The notes: a model not told the origin generated them from the sequence alone. A DNA stretch of 64,000 bases from Verrucomicrobiia bacterium DG1235 (GCA_000155695.1 DS990592.1:3023973-3087972); one strand, 5' to 3'. Shown: positions 41,889 to 51,348, counted from the stretch's first letter. Program-made: numbers and translations.

Positions 41889-43043
41889 ATGCCTTCTCCC
41901 GCCAACCAACTCGCCCAATTCTCCGAATCCGTCATTCGCGGCATGACCCGCCTCGCCAATCAGCACGACGCCATCAACCTCTCCCAAGGCTTCCCCGACT
42001 TCGATCCGCCCGAGGAAATCCTCTCCGCCCTCGAAACCGCCACCCGCGGCCCCCATCACCAATACGCCGTCACCTGGGGCGCTCCACGCTTTCGCCAAGC
42101 CCTCGCCAAAAAGATCAACCGAAACACCGGCCTCTCCATCGATCCCGACCAGCACCTCGTCGTCACCTGCGGCAGCACCGAAGCCATGATGGTCGCCATG
42201 ATGACCGCCTGCAACCCTGGCGACAAAGTCATCGTCTTCTCCCCCTTCTACGAAAACTACGCCGCCGACGCCATTCTCTCCGGAGCCGAGCCCATCTACG
42301 TCCCACTCCACGCTCCAGACTTTGGATACGACCGCGAAGAACTCGCCAAAGCCTTCGAGCAAAAGCCCAAAGCCATCATCGTCTGCAACCCCTCCAACCC
42401 CACCGGCAAAGTCTTCACCCGCGAGGAACTCAGCGAAATCCTCGCTCTCGCCGAACAGCACGACGCCTACGTCATCACCGACGAACCCTACGAGCACATC
42501 GTCTACCCGCCCCACGTCCACACCTACGCCGCCTCCCTCCCCGGAGCCCTCGACCGAGTCATCACCTGCAACTCCCTCTCCAAGACCTACTCCATCACCG
42601 GCTGGCGACTCGGCTACGTCCTCGCATCCGCCGCAGTCATCGCCCAAGCCCGCAAAGTCCACGACTTCCTCACCGTCGGCGCCGCCGCGCCGCTACAGGA
42701 AGCCGCCGTCGCCGGGCTCGAACTCCCCGACTCCTACTACGCCGAACTCCAAACCCTCTACACCAAGAAACGCGACGTATTCATCGACTACCTACGCCGC
42801 ACCAGACTACCCTTCACCGAACCTCAAGGAGCCTACTACGTCATGGTCGACATCTCCTCCCTCGGCTTCCCCAATGATACCCAAGCCGCCGAATGGTTCG
42901 TCAAAACCGTCGGCGTCGCCGGCGTCCCCGGCTCCAGCTTCTTCCGCGACCCCGAGCACCGCTTCATCCGCTTCCACTTCGCCAAAAAAGAGGAAACCCT
43001 ACACGCCGCCGGAAAACGCCTCCTAAACCTCATCCAAAAATGA
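41889..43043 (+). CDS. PLP-dependent class I/II aminotransferase
   Basis: A 384-residue fold-type I aminotransferase. It has INLSQGFPDFDPP, GSTEAMMVAMM, IVCNPSNPTGKVF and the PLP-binding Lys near 232 in SLSKTYSITGWRLGY. The pattern resembles kynurenine/cysteine-conjugate and methionine-type aminotransferases (KAT/YbdL group), but the amino-acid preference cannot be read from sequence alone. ATG 41889 directly follows the heptamer array. It is divergent from the photolyase gene. Confidence 0.93.
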   Translation: MPSPANQLAQFSESVIRGMTRLANQHDAINLSQGFPDFDPPEEILSALETATRGPHHQYAVTWGAPRFRQALAKKINRNTGLSIDPDQHLVVTCGSTEAMMVAMMTACNPGDKVIVFSPFYENYAADAILSGAEPIYVPLHAPDFGYDREELAKAFEQKPKAIIVCNPSNPTGKVFTREELSEILALAEQHDAYVITDEPYEHIVYPPHVHTYAASLPGALDRVITCNSLSKTYSITGWRLGYVLASAAVIAQARKVHDFLTVGAAAPLQEAAVAGLELPDSYYAELQTLYTKKRDVFIDYLRRTRLPFTEPQGAYYVMVDISSLGFPNDTQAAEWFVKTVGVAGVPGSSFFRDPEHRFIRFHFAKKEETLHAAGKRLLNLIQK

Positions 43044-43115
43044 TGTTCTATCTTCTATCCATCACCTCAATCTTCTTCCCATCGAACAACCCTCCTCTTA
43101 CTCCTCCCTCCTAAA

Positions 43116-45887
43116 ATGTATCCTGTTATTCGCTACGTTTTAGTAGCTATTTCATTGGCGACAGCCTCCCTCGCCAAACCCGTTCCCTGGCCAATGGTCC
43201 CCTATGGCGAAGAGCCAGATGGTCTAATCCACTGGGGCAAACTCGAAAACGGCCTACGCTACGCCATACACCCCAATGACTCCAGAGATGGAGAAGCAAG
43301 CCTTCGCTTCATCATCGAAACCGGAAGCGAGCGAGACTCCCCTGGCTTCGAGGGAACAGCTCACTTCGTCGAACACCTTGCATTCGCCGGTACCGCCGAC
43401 TTTTCCGAACTCAAACTCGTAGACTACTTCTACGAAAACGGCGTCAGCCTTACTCGAGACCTAAACGCCTTCACGGGCCCATACCATACTGTATACAAGC
43501 TAGATCTCTCTCTGCCAACCCACCAACAGCTCTCGCTCGGGTTCAGGTTCTTCAGCGGTATCGCTTCAAACATGCAGTTCGATTCAGAAACGATCGAGCG
43601 CGAGAAGGAAATCATGCGCCTTGAACACCTGGAGCGAAAAGCCTTCGGAGTCGAAGCCCTTCAGTCCTTCGAAAACGCCTTCTGCCCTCCAACGCAAAAC
43701 CATCGCCATCCACTAGAATCAATCGAAAGCCACACCCCAGATTCTCTCAAGCAATTCTGGAAAACCTGGTACCAACCAAAGAACATCGTCCTATTTATCT
43801 CGGGTAAGGTCTCAAAAGATGAAGTTGAAACCCTGATACAAAACCACTTTTCCTTCCTTCAGAATGCAGGCTACGAGCTTCCATCACCTCCTCCCTCGCC
43901 AAAACCTAGAAATCCAGGGCTCAGCCTAGAAAACTACCCGCCTGAAATCCTTACACTCAAGGGTCAATTCGCCACAGAAGAGCTAGATTTCTTCGTACCC
44001 GAAAACAACGCTAGGCTAGTCGCCAACCGAATCATCGGCCACTACGTCCAAAGTATCATTTCCGAGGATACAAGCGATATTAAGAACGTGGTCTCAATCG
44101 TTAACGGAAGAATTATCACCGAATTCTATACCTTCAGTTCGCTAAGCCCCACAGGCATGCGCAACTCGATCTACCAAATCGACAAGACCCTGCACGCTCT
44201 AAATCGACACGGCATTCTAAAAAAGGATCTAGACACCCTTGGCGAGAAACTGTTCAGGTTCGCAGAGACAAACGAAACAGACGCCCATCTCTACGATACG
44301 CCAAGCTCCATCTCAGATGAATTCGTCACAACGTTTATCGAAAGACGCCCTTTCAGTCTCCGCAACGGCACTATCGAGTCCCTCGATCTCGCCATCAGAG
44401 AAATGAACGAAAAGCTCGTCAATGACTACATCAAGAGCCACTTCAAGCCAAGCGATATACACTACACGCTTTCATTCCCCAAAGGATACGCCTTCACCCA
44501 AAAACAAGCGGAGAAAACCCTTCGCAAAATCCGAAAACTCTACGACCGAACTCCAGCCTCTCTACCCAAGTCCGAACAAACTCAACTAGCTAGCAGCGGA
44601 GCTCCCGCAGTCGTGGTTGGCGACCAAGCCGACAGTGCCTTCGGTCGTCCCATTCAGCGATACCGCCTTTCGAACAACGTTCACCTAAACCTATCTGTAT
44701 CCAAAAAACTGAGCGGACACGCCTTTTTCGTTGTCAGCCTTGGCGACGGACTCGCCGCCTGCCCTATTCCTCTCACCTCCAGCAAACAAATCACCCAAGC
44801 CATTCTAAGCGGAGTTCCCGAATTCGCCGGATCTGATCGATCCCTGATCGAAACACTCGAAGCGAGCGGACTCGCCCACGTGCAAACCGGTGCCAACATG
44901 GATTGCCTATTCGTTTCCGCCTCAGGAGACACCAGGAATGATCTTCGGTCTTTCCTCGACCAAATCCACAACTGGCTCCTCAACCCAGAAATCACCGAGG
45001 ACAGCCTCCGGCGAGCCAAATTCTTCGCATACAATCACGCAAAAACAGACCCTAGCGTTGAAACGAAATCCCAGCTCGAAAAACGCCTCCTCGGCGAAGA
45101 GACGAGATTTCGGAACGAAATCACGAGCCAAGAACTCGCAGCGCTCGAACTCCCCAATATCGAGTCATGGCTTCTTAAAGTATTCAAACACGGATTTTGC
45201 GAGCTCAGCATCGTCGGCGACATCGATCCTGACCTGGTTCTAAAACAAGTATCCGAAACCCTTGGAACACTTCCGCCGCGAGTTTCCACTATCAACCCCG
45301 AAGACAGAATAAAAACCGCTATGTATCCGAATTCCGGATTCGAGCGGCTCACTCTACAGTCAGACGAAAATCTGGGATTCCTAGAAGCATTGTGGAAGAG
45401 CGACGTCCATTCGAACTACCGGCAACACCAGTTGCATATCATCAACCGCCTCTTTTCCGTCTCCCTTTTTAAGGGACTACGAGTCGAGGCCCCCTTTTGC
45501 TACTCTTTCGTCAACGAAGTCTCCGGGCACCCGCTCATTCCCGAATCCTCTGCGATCTCACTCCGTCTTTGTTTCGAGCCTAGTCGGGAAAAGGAAACAC
45601 TGACTGCGGTCCTTCAATCCGCATCCAAACTCCACGAATTCATCACCTCCCAAAATCTCTCGCCCACCCTCGAATCCTACCGCAAGGAAATCGCCGAAAC
45701 GATTGAGGAAGATAGTTATTTCGTGCACCTAATCTCTTCAGCAAAAGGCAGCCAACTCTACCTAAAAAGCCTGGAAACCTTCTGCGAAGAAATTTCGAAC
45801 TCGAGTACCGAAGACTACCAAAAACTAGCAAAAGAGCTCCTGAAAAGCTACAAAGCCCGCATCGCCGTAGCCTTGCCCCAAAACTAG
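43116..45887 (+). CDS. Exported M16-family zinc metalloprotease (insulinase/PqqL type)
   Basis: A 923-residue periplasmic or outer-membrane-associated peptidase with signal peptide YVLVAISLATASLA. The inverted zinc motif HxxEH is in TAHFVEHLAFAGT (near residues 83-87), followed by the downstream Glu region (ETIEREKEIMRLEHLER). A second, catalytically empty M16 repeat starts near 515, giving the usual two-half architecture. It probably degrades peptides in the periplasm. It follows the aminotransferase by 72 G-poor bases. Its codon use is less C-biased than that of neighbours. Confidence 0.93.
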   Translation: MYPVIRYVLVAISLATASLAKPVPWPMVPYGEEPDGLIHWGKLENGLRYAIHPNDSRDGEASLRFIIETGSERDSPGFEGTAHFVEHLAFAGTADFSELKLVDYFYENGVSLTRDLNAFTGPYHTVYKLDLSLPTHQQLSLGFRFFSGIASNMQFDSETIEREKEIMRLEHLERKAFGVEALQSFENAFCPPTQNHRHPLESIESHTPDSLKQFWKTWYQPKNIVLFISGKVSKDEVETLIQNHFSFLQNAGYELPSPPPSPKPRNPGLSLENYPPEILTLKGQFATEELDFFVPENNARLVANRIIGHYVQSIISEDTSDIKNVVSIVNGRIITEFYTFSSLSPTGMRNSIYQIDKTLHALNRHGILKKDLDTLGEKLFRFAETNETDAHLYDTPSSISDEFVTTFIERRPFSLRNGTIESLDLAIREMNEKLVNDYIKSHFKPSDIHYTLSFPKGYAFTQKQAEKTLRKIRKLYDRTPASLPKSEQTQLASSGAPAVVVGDQADSAFGRPIQRYRLSNNVHLNLSVSKKLSGHAFFVVSLGDGLAACPIPLTSSKQITQAILSGVPEFAGSDRSLIETLEASGLAHVQTGANMDCLFVSASGDTRNDLRSFLDQIHNWLLNPEITEDSLRRAKFFAYNHAKTDPSVETKSQLEKRLLGEETRFRNEITSQELAALELPNIESWLLKVFKHGFCELSIVGDIDPDLVLKQVSETLGTLPPRVSTINPEDRIKTAMYPNSGFERLTLQSDENLGFLEALWKSDVHSNYRQHQLHIINRLFSVSLFKGLRVEAPFCYSFVNEVSGHPLIPESSAISLRLCFEPSREKETLTAVLQSASKLHEFITSQNLSPTLESYRKEIAETIEEDSYFVHLISSAKGSQLYLKSLETFCEEISNSSTEDYQKLAKELLKSYKARIAVALPQN

Positions 45888-45926
45888 ATCCCTAGACCAC
45901 CTCTTCCTACTTCCGCAGCAAGAAAG

Positions 45927-47138
45927 CTATCTTCCCCTCTCACTCCGTATCTGAATAACAGACACAAACAAGGCAACCCCCACGAGCGGCGCACACGCGA
46001 GTAACAAAGTGCCCCATCCAAAACTGTACAAAAACCATCCGGCCGACAAAGACGCCACCGCCTGACACCCAAAAACCGTAAAGTCGTTCGCCGCCTGAGC
46101 CTTGTAACGCTCGCTCGGCTCGTAAGCCGACGGCAACAGAGCAGTTCCGCTAGCAAACAAAAAATTCCATCCAACCCCTAGCAAAATCAAAGCTCCCCAA
46201 AAATGCACGAGTTCTTGTCCCCGCATTCCCACTACAATCACCACCCCATAAGCCACCACGCCAGCCAACATCAGCTTCCCCTTCCCAAATCGCTTCATCA
46301 GCCAGCCGCTAAAAACACTCGGCAAAAACATAGCGATGATATGCCCCTGAATCACCCGCTTCGTATCATCCAGACTAAAGCCGCAAACCTCGTGCATCGT
46401 GATCGGCGTCGCCGTCATGATGAAACTCATCACCACATAGCTGAGAGCCGCAGTCGATACCGCCACCAGAAAGACCTTCGAACGAACAATCCGCCCCAAG
46501 GACCGCGTCGGAACCTCCACCGACTCCTCCACCGAACGCCGCTCCTTGAAAAACGAAAAGACAAGCGCCGCCGTCAAAATCACGCATCCGAGCAAGACAA
46601 ACGACCCCGCGAACCCATGCGGCGACTCGACCAAATCCCGCCCCAACGCTCCGATCTCTGGCCCCAAGTAGGCCGCCAACAAACCACCCGTCATAAACGC
46701 CGAGAGCGCCGGCCCGAAGTCCGAAGGATCCTTCACACTCTCCAAGGCCGCGAAACGAAACTGCTGCCCAAACGCGGACGCCACCCCAAGACAAAAGCAG
46801 GAGCCGAGCAAAAACCCAAACGACTCCAGCGCCGCCGCCTGATAGCCAGAAAAACTCGCCGCTAGACCAAAACAAAACCCAATATACCCGCCTCCCTTCC
46901 GACCAAATCGCCGCATCGCCAAAGCCACCGGAATCGTCGCGCTCGCCGTCCCAATCACGATCACCGCGATCGGCAAAGTCACCAGAGATTCATCTGGCGC
47001 GATCTTCGCCCCCAGCAAGCTGCCGACCAATATCATCATAGGCACCCCGCTCATCGCCAAGGCCTGGCTGAAGGCAAGTATCCAGACATTCGAGGGCAGC
47101 GATCTAAAAGCGGCAAATCTCATAAGCAAAACAAACAA
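45927..47138 (-). CDS. Major facilitator superfamily transporter
   Basis: A 403-residue integral membrane protein with 12 hydrophobic segments and an MFS-type loop after TM2 (ALAMRRFGRKGGG). A repeat-half loop GWLMKRFGKGKLM follows TM8. The central loop (residues about 190-215) is charged. The substrate is unknown. It is divergent from the small gene at 47278, with 139 bases between that include a perfect 12-base palindrome which could control either gene. Confidence 0.88.
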   Translation of the reverse strand: MFVLLMRFAAFRSLPSNVWILAFSQALAMSGVPMMILVGSLLGAKIAPDESLVTLPIAVIVIGTASATIPVALAMRRFGRKGGGYIGFCFGLAASFSGYQAAALESFGFLLGSCFCLGVASAFGQQFRFAALESVKDPSDFGPALSAFMTGGLLAAYLGPEIGALGRDLVESPHGFAGSFVLLGCVILTAALVFSFFKERRSVEESVEVPTRSLGRIVRSKVFLVAVSTAALSYVVMSFIMTATPITMHEVCGFSLDDTKRVIQGHIIAMFLPSVFSGWLMKRFGKGKLMLAGVVAYGVVIVVGMRGQELVHFWGALILLGVGWNFLFASGTALLPSAYEPSERYKAQAANDFTVFGCQAVASLSAGWFLYSFGWGTLLLACAPLVGVALFVSVIQIRSERGR

Positions 47139-47259
47139 TCGGCACCAAGCTCAGACTGCGAACAAGTTCTCAAACAAGCTTTCCCCAAACAAACCCAACA
47201 CCAAAAGCTCCCTCCTACTTTCAAGAAAACACCTCCAAAAGCTTGCAAAACAGTTATTC

Positions 47260-47271
47260 CTACATATGTAG
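47260..47271. promoter_or_regulatory. Perfect palindrome CTACATATGTAG (BlaI/MecI/CopY-like operator)
   Basis: The core TACATATGTA is identical to the centre of BlaI/MecI operators as I recall them. It lies 6 bases upstream of ATG 47278 and 121 bases upstream of the divergent MFS start. No BlaI or M56 gene lies in this window. Confidence 0.45.
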
Positions 47272-47277
47272 TACTTT

Positions 47278-47592
47278 ATGAGCGTCACGGATTCCAGATG
47301 CAGACTGCTTCCCCTCCTCGCAGTTTGCTTCGCCCTACAACCCGTCGAGCCCCTCCCATCGAAAGCGAGCTTCTCAACCACCCCGATCCGTATCCTCTCC
47401 AGTTCCGGCAGCTCAGCAGAGCACTCCGCCAACAACGCCTTCTTCGTCCCTGAACCCGACTCTCCACTGTCCCTCCCCAAAAATCCCCTCACAGACCACA
47501 AAGCCGTCGCCCAGCCCGAATCAGGCTCGAGACCCGACCTAACCCCCATCCTCCTCGACGCGCTAGCCAACCCCGACGAACGAATCTTCTGA
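47278..47592 (+). CDS. Small putative secreted protein, translationally coupled to the next gene
   Basis: 104 residues of unknown function. An N-terminal segment (LLPLLAVCFALQPVEPLP) could be a signal peptide; the rest is Ser/Pro-rich and of low complexity. Its TGA overlaps the next gene's ATG (TGATG at 47590-47594), which supports real translation. A palindromic operator-like sequence lies just upstream of ATG 47278. It has no recognisable family. Confidence 0.55.
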   Translation: MSVTDSRCRLLPLLAVCFALQPVEPLPSKASFSTTPIRILSSSGSSAEHSANNAFFVPEPDSPLSLPKNPLTDHKAVAQPESGSRPDLTPILLDALANPDERIF

Positions 47593-48398
47593 TGAGAGCC
47601 ATCCTATTCACCTGGCTCACCGGAACAGCCGGACTCGCCGTCATCATCTACCAAAACACCCACTCACCACTTCCCGAGCTCCTAATCTTTCCAACCCTAG
47701 CCTTAACCCTAGGCGCCCCCTTGCTCTACGCGATCCTGACTTATCGCTACGTCAGAAAATTCGGATACACGAAACTTCAGTCAGCCGTCCTACCCCTCAC
47801 ACTTCTAGCCTTCATTCTTAGCGGCGAATTCTTTCACTGGCCTCTACTTATCCTAGCAGCCCTCTCTTTCCCACTCCTGGCTCCCCCTGCGAAGCGCTAC
47901 CTAGCGCCGAGCCTCGCCATTCTCATCACGCTATCAATGATCCTCCTGGCAGAAAACGGATTCCGCATCTATGGCGAAAGCCGCTTCTACTACCCCAAGC
48001 CAAAGCCCCACGAAGGCTGGATCGCTATCGACCACCTGGAACCACCCAATCTCATCGTCCTCGAAGACGACACCAAAATTTCGATACACCCATTTCGATT
48101 CATCGAAGAGCCCCCTGACCTGCCACAGTTCTTGAAAGGAATGTTGATAGCTCGAACGCCAATTAGGAAGACCTTCCTTCGATACGATCCAAGCATAAAG
48201 CACGACCCCTGGGAGATCCGATACCATAACTATTTTGTGTGCGTACTTCCGAGCTTCTTCCCAAATGACTACGATGGCATCCTCTACGGAAGGCTCCTAG
48301 ATGAGCTCACTCCCTTTATGATGAACGGTTTCATCACCGAAGTAGCCGATGACTCTGCATTCAAAGCATACCTAAACAAATCAAAAGAGTACCGATAA
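47592..48398 (+). CDS. Membrane protein of unknown function
   Basis: 268 residues. The first 125 hold about five hydrophobic helices (AILFTWLTGTAGLAVIIY, LLIFPTLALTLGAPLLYAI, AVLPLTLLAFILSG, LLILAALSFPLLAP, LAILITLSMILL). The C-terminal half is soluble, with aromatic and Pro-rich stretches (FYYPKPKPHEGWIAI). ATG 47592 overlaps the upstream TGA. The codon use fits its neighbours. I do not recognise the family; the pair may form a small envelope unit. Confidence 0.65.
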   Translation: MRAILFTWLTGTAGLAVIIYQNTHSPLPELLIFPTLALTLGAPLLYAILTYRYVRKFGYTKLQSAVLPLTLLAFILSGEFFHWPLLILAALSFPLLAPPAKRYLAPSLAILITLSMILLAENGFRIYGESRFYYPKPKPHEGWIAIDHLEPPNLIVLEDDTKISIHPFRFIEEPPDLPQFLKGMLIARTPIRKTFLRYDPSIKHDPWEIRYHNYFVCVLPSFFPNDYDGILYGRLLDELTPFMMNGFITEVADDSAFKAYLNKSKEYR

Positions 48399-48456
48399 GA
48401 ACGCGATAAGACTCGCCCAGATTCAAATCCTTAGCATACGTCCTCTGCAGAGACAG

Positions 48457-48897
48457 ATGGATAAAAAGGAAGCGCAATCCACAGAGCCAATCCGAGCTCC
48501 CCACAAAACTGCCCTCATACTCCTAGCAGCGGCAACCATCGCCCTCGGACTCGCTTCCCGCCGCTACGACATTTTTCCAGACCTGTTGAAAAACTATCCA
48601 GGCGACGCCCTCTGGGCCACTCTCGTTTTTATCGTCTGGGCCTTCCTCCTCCCCCATCTCTCAATCAAGAAAATCGCCGCTCTCACCCTAGCGACCTCGC
48701 TCGCCATCGAACTCAGCCAACTCTACAAAGCCCCTTGGATCAACCAACTTCGCGACACCCTCTTCGGTAAACTCGTTCTTGGATCCGGTTTCGACCCCAT
48801 CGATCTAGTCGCCTACCTCGCTGGCGCTCTTCTTGGAATGGCGACCGTCTCTCTCCTACCGAGAATCGACAGCTCTAAATGCTCACTAAACACATGA
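48457..48897 (+). CDS. DUF2809-family membrane protein
   Basis: 146 residues with four hydrophobic helices. It resembles DUF2809: ALGLASRRYDIFPDLLKNYPGDALWATL, IELSQLYKAPWINQLRDT and GSGFDPIDLVAYLAGALLG. Function unknown. Its TGA overlaps the start of the asparaginase-domain gene (ATGA at 48894), so the two are probably translated together. It lies 58 bases after the previous gene, so 47278-49412 may be one operon. Confidence 0.8.
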   Translation: MDKKEAQSTEPIRAPHKTALILLAAATIALGLASRRYDIFPDLLKNYPGDALWATLVFIVWAFLLPHLSIKKIAALTLATSLAIELSQLYKAPWINQLRDTLFGKLVLGSGFDPIDLVAYLAGALLGMATVSLLPRIDSSKCSLNT

Positions 48898-49412
48898 ACG
48901 CGAAAAAACGTATCCTCGCCCTCACTACAGGAGGCACTATCGAAAAATCCTACTGCGAGGCGGAAGGCACCATCTCAAATCGAGAATCCATTCTCCGCGC
49001 CAAGCTCGTGCAAAAGCTTCGCCTTCCTCATACCGACCTCCAAGTCCACGAAGTCATGGCCAAAGACTCGCTCGACCTCACCGATCAGGACAGAGAAACA
49101 ATCTCATCAGAGATCAACCGCCTCTCCACCTCTTACCACGGCATGATCGTCCTTCATGGCACCGACACCATGGAGCGCACCCTGCAACTCTGCCACGAAA
49201 GCCACCCCTCCCCCTGCATTCCCGTCGTCTTCACCGGAGCCATGAAGCCCGCCGGCTTCGAAGACTCAGACGCCACCCAAAACGTCACCGAAGCGATCCT
49301 AGCTGCCCAAATTCTCGCACCGGGATACTACATCGCCTTTCACAGCCGAATCTTCCCAGCCCCAAACGTAACCAAAAACCGGACACGCCTCACCTTCGAG
49401 GAAACGGAGTAA
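48894..49412 (+). CDS. Single-domain asparaginase-like protein
   Basis: 172 residues starting at ATG 48894, which overlaps the upstream TGA. It has the N-terminal asparaginase hallmarks: ILALTTGGTIEKSY (catalytic Thr) and MIVLHGTDTMERT (second Thr-Asp site), then VFTGAMKPAGFEDSDA. Classic type I/II asparaginases are about 330 residues with a second C-terminal domain, which is missing here. Short one-domain members are known as asparaginase-domain proteins. Activity is uncertain: it may act on another amide or bind a ligand. Confidence 0.88.
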   Translation: MNAKKRILALTTGGTIEKSYCEAEGTISNRESILRAKLVQKLRLPHTDLQVHEVMAKDSLDLTDQDRETISSEINRLSTSYHGMIVLHGTDTMERTLQLCHESHPSPCIPVVFTGAMKPAGFEDSDATQNVTEAILAAQILAPGYYIAFHSRIFPAPNVTKNRTRLTFEETE

Positions 49413-49419
49413 TCAAAGC

Positions 49420-50187
49420 CTATATTCGCTCCACAAAAGCATGCGGGTCCTCATCCAGTCTCTCTCGTGCGATCCTCCACATCACCGCAAGGTCGATCAA
49501 ATAGGCAGTCCCATTTAGAGCAGGCCCAACTCTTAAAGATCCCTCTGGCATAGCCCCCTCGATTCTCTCATACCGTTGCCCAAATCCCTCAAAACCATGC
49601 ACGCGGTACGGCTTCCGACTCTTTTCCCCTTTGTAGTCAATAAGCTGATACTCACACGTACTGCCGAAATAATAGTCTGGCGGAGCCATCTCCTCAATAG
49701 CGTGCATGCTCGTATTTGGGCGCAATCCGCAGCCAAGCATCAGAAGCTTCGCCCCAACCTTCGGCAATTTCGCGAACGGACTATTCACTCCGCACGGAGT
49801 CGAATCCACCTCATGCCCACCCGTCAGCTCCTCAGCTAGCGGCCCGCAAGCGCACACCGAATGCGTCGGATGCAGACTCCGATGCGTCGCATACTCCCTT
49901 CGAAACGTCTCCGGAATCAAGCCAACGTTGCACGCTGTCTCCTTCACATCAAAGACCGGCGATTCCGCCGTCACGATCGCATAACTCAGCCCCGGCAAAC
50001 AAAGCGTGCCCTCAACCCCAAGCACTCGAATCAAAGCATCCAAAACCGAGTGAGCTCCATTCTCCAATCGGCAACCCAACCCCTTAAAAGAAGAATGTAC
50101 CAAAACCGTATCCCCTTCTTCGATACCAATGCGCTTCAATTCTGAAACCAATCGCTCACTCTCTTTCATATCCATTTTCTCTTTCAC
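49420..50187 (-). CDS. AAC(3)-family aminoglycoside N-acetyltransferase-like protein
   Basis: A 255-residue member of the antibiotic acetyltransferase (AAC(3)/YokD) family. It shows DTVLVHSSFKGLG, GTLCLPGLSYAI, RREYATHRSLHPTHSVCACG and LMLGCGLRPNTSMHAIEE. The conserved His and Glu region is present. Environmental members are often not resistance genes; natural substrates are unknown. Three Met codons at the N-terminus (MKEKMDM) leave the start open. It converges with the asparaginase gene and diverges from the GH5 gene. Confidence 0.9.
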   Translation of the reverse strand: MKEKMDMKESERLVSELKRIGIEEGDTVLVHSSFKGLGCRLENGAHSVLDALIRVLGVEGTLCLPGLSYAIVTAESPVFDVKETACNVGLIPETFRREYATHRSLHPTHSVCACGPLAEELTGGHEVDSTPCGVNSPFAKLPKVGAKLLMLGCGLRPNTSMHAIEEMAPPDYYFGSTCEYQLIDYKGEKSRKPYRVHGFEGFGQRYERIEGAMPEGSLRVGPALNGTAYLIDLAVMWRIARERLDEDPHAFVERI

Positions 50188-50321
50188 CTCATTCCAGAAA
50201 CTCGACTAACACATTCGTTAGAAAGAGTCCCCTCAGAGATTCGTAACCTACATGTAAATCTGCTCTTAATGACACAACAAGAGCTTGCGACAACCCCTAT
50301 CAAACAAACTACTTCACTAAC

Positions 50322-51332
50322 ATGCATCCCTTTTTTCTAAAAGCCTTCCTCGCGTGCCTTGCCCTAAGCACGGCAATGCCAATCCCCGAATCCGTCGCCA
50401 GCTCCAAGGCGGACCGAGACACCCTATACGTCGAAGGCCGACACCTCCATACCGCTGCCGGCGAACAGGTCGTCATGCGCGGCGTCAACGAAATGTTCGT
50501 CTGGTCCGACGACCCGCAAGGAAACGCCATCTACCCCGAAATCGCCCAATCCAATGCCAACGTCGTACGTATCGTCTGGACCACCAAAGGCAGCATCGCC
50601 GACCTCGACGCCAACATCGCCAACTGCCTCGCCCACAAAATGATCCCCATGGTCGAGCTTCACGACGCCACTGGCGACCTCTCCAAAGTCGATGAAGTCG
50701 TCGATTTCTGGCTACGTCCCGAAATGCTGGATACCATCGAAAAGCACAAAAAATGGTTTATTCTGAATATCGCGAACGAAGCCGGGTCCTCTCGAACCAA
50801 GCCAAAAGAATTCATCGCCACCTATAGCGACGCGATCACACGCCTCCGCTCCGCCGGCGTCACCGTGCCCCTCATCATCGATTCCAGCGACTGGGGCAAA
50901 GACGAAAAAATGATCCTCGCAACCTGGAAGGATCTGCAAGCCGCAGACCCACTCAAAAACCTCATGTTCTCCGTCCATACCTACTGGGTCAAGGACCAGC
51001 AAGCCCGACTCGATTCGCTCGTAAAAACTGTAGTGGACCAGCAATTACCCTTCCTCTTCGGCGAAGGCCCTCAACAAGTCGGCTACGACTGCGAGTCTGT
51101 CTTCCCCTGGCAAAACCTCCTCGCCCAATGCCAGGAAAACGAAATCGGCTGGATAGCATGGTCCTGGGGCTACAACGACAACGGCGACTGCCACCCCGGC
51201 AAATTCGACATGACCAAAGACGGAGCCTACGGAAACTGGGAAAATGACTGGGGCCGCGGCCTCGTCGCCGAAGACCCAAACAGCATCCTCAACACCTCCA
51301 TCCGCCCCGCATCCCTCCTCGCCCAGGACTAA
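50322..51332 (+). CDS. Secreted GH5-type (beta-mannanase/cellulase-like) glycoside hydrolase
   Basis: 336 residues with a signal peptide (FFLKAFLACLALSTAMP). The TIM barrel has clan GH-A marks: MRGVNEMFVW, ANVVRIVW, acid/base Glu near 153 in FILNIANEAG, MFSVHTYW and nucleophile Glu near 248 in FLFGEGPQ, then WIAWSWGYN. It probably hydrolyses beta-1,4-mannan or another beta-glycan. It opens a hemicellulose block with GH10 and GH2 genes. The subfamily needs a profile search. Confidence 0.88.
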   Translation: MHPFFLKAFLACLALSTAMPIPESVASSKADRDTLYVEGRHLHTAAGEQVVMRGVNEMFVWSDDPQGNAIYPEIAQSNANVVRIVWTTKGSIADLDANIANCLAHKMIPMVELHDATGDLSKVDEVVDFWLRPEMLDTIEKHKKWFILNIANEAGSSRTKPKEFIATYSDAITRLRSAGVTVPLIIDSSDWGKDEKMILATWKDLQAADPLKNLMFSVHTYWVKDQQARLDSLVKTVVDQQLPFLFGEGPQQVGYDCESVFPWQNLLAQCQENEIGWIAWSWGYNDNGDCHPGKFDMTKDGAYGNWENDWGRGLVAEDPNSILNTSIRPASLLAQD

Positions 51333-51348
51333 AGCCCCAAAAAAACTC

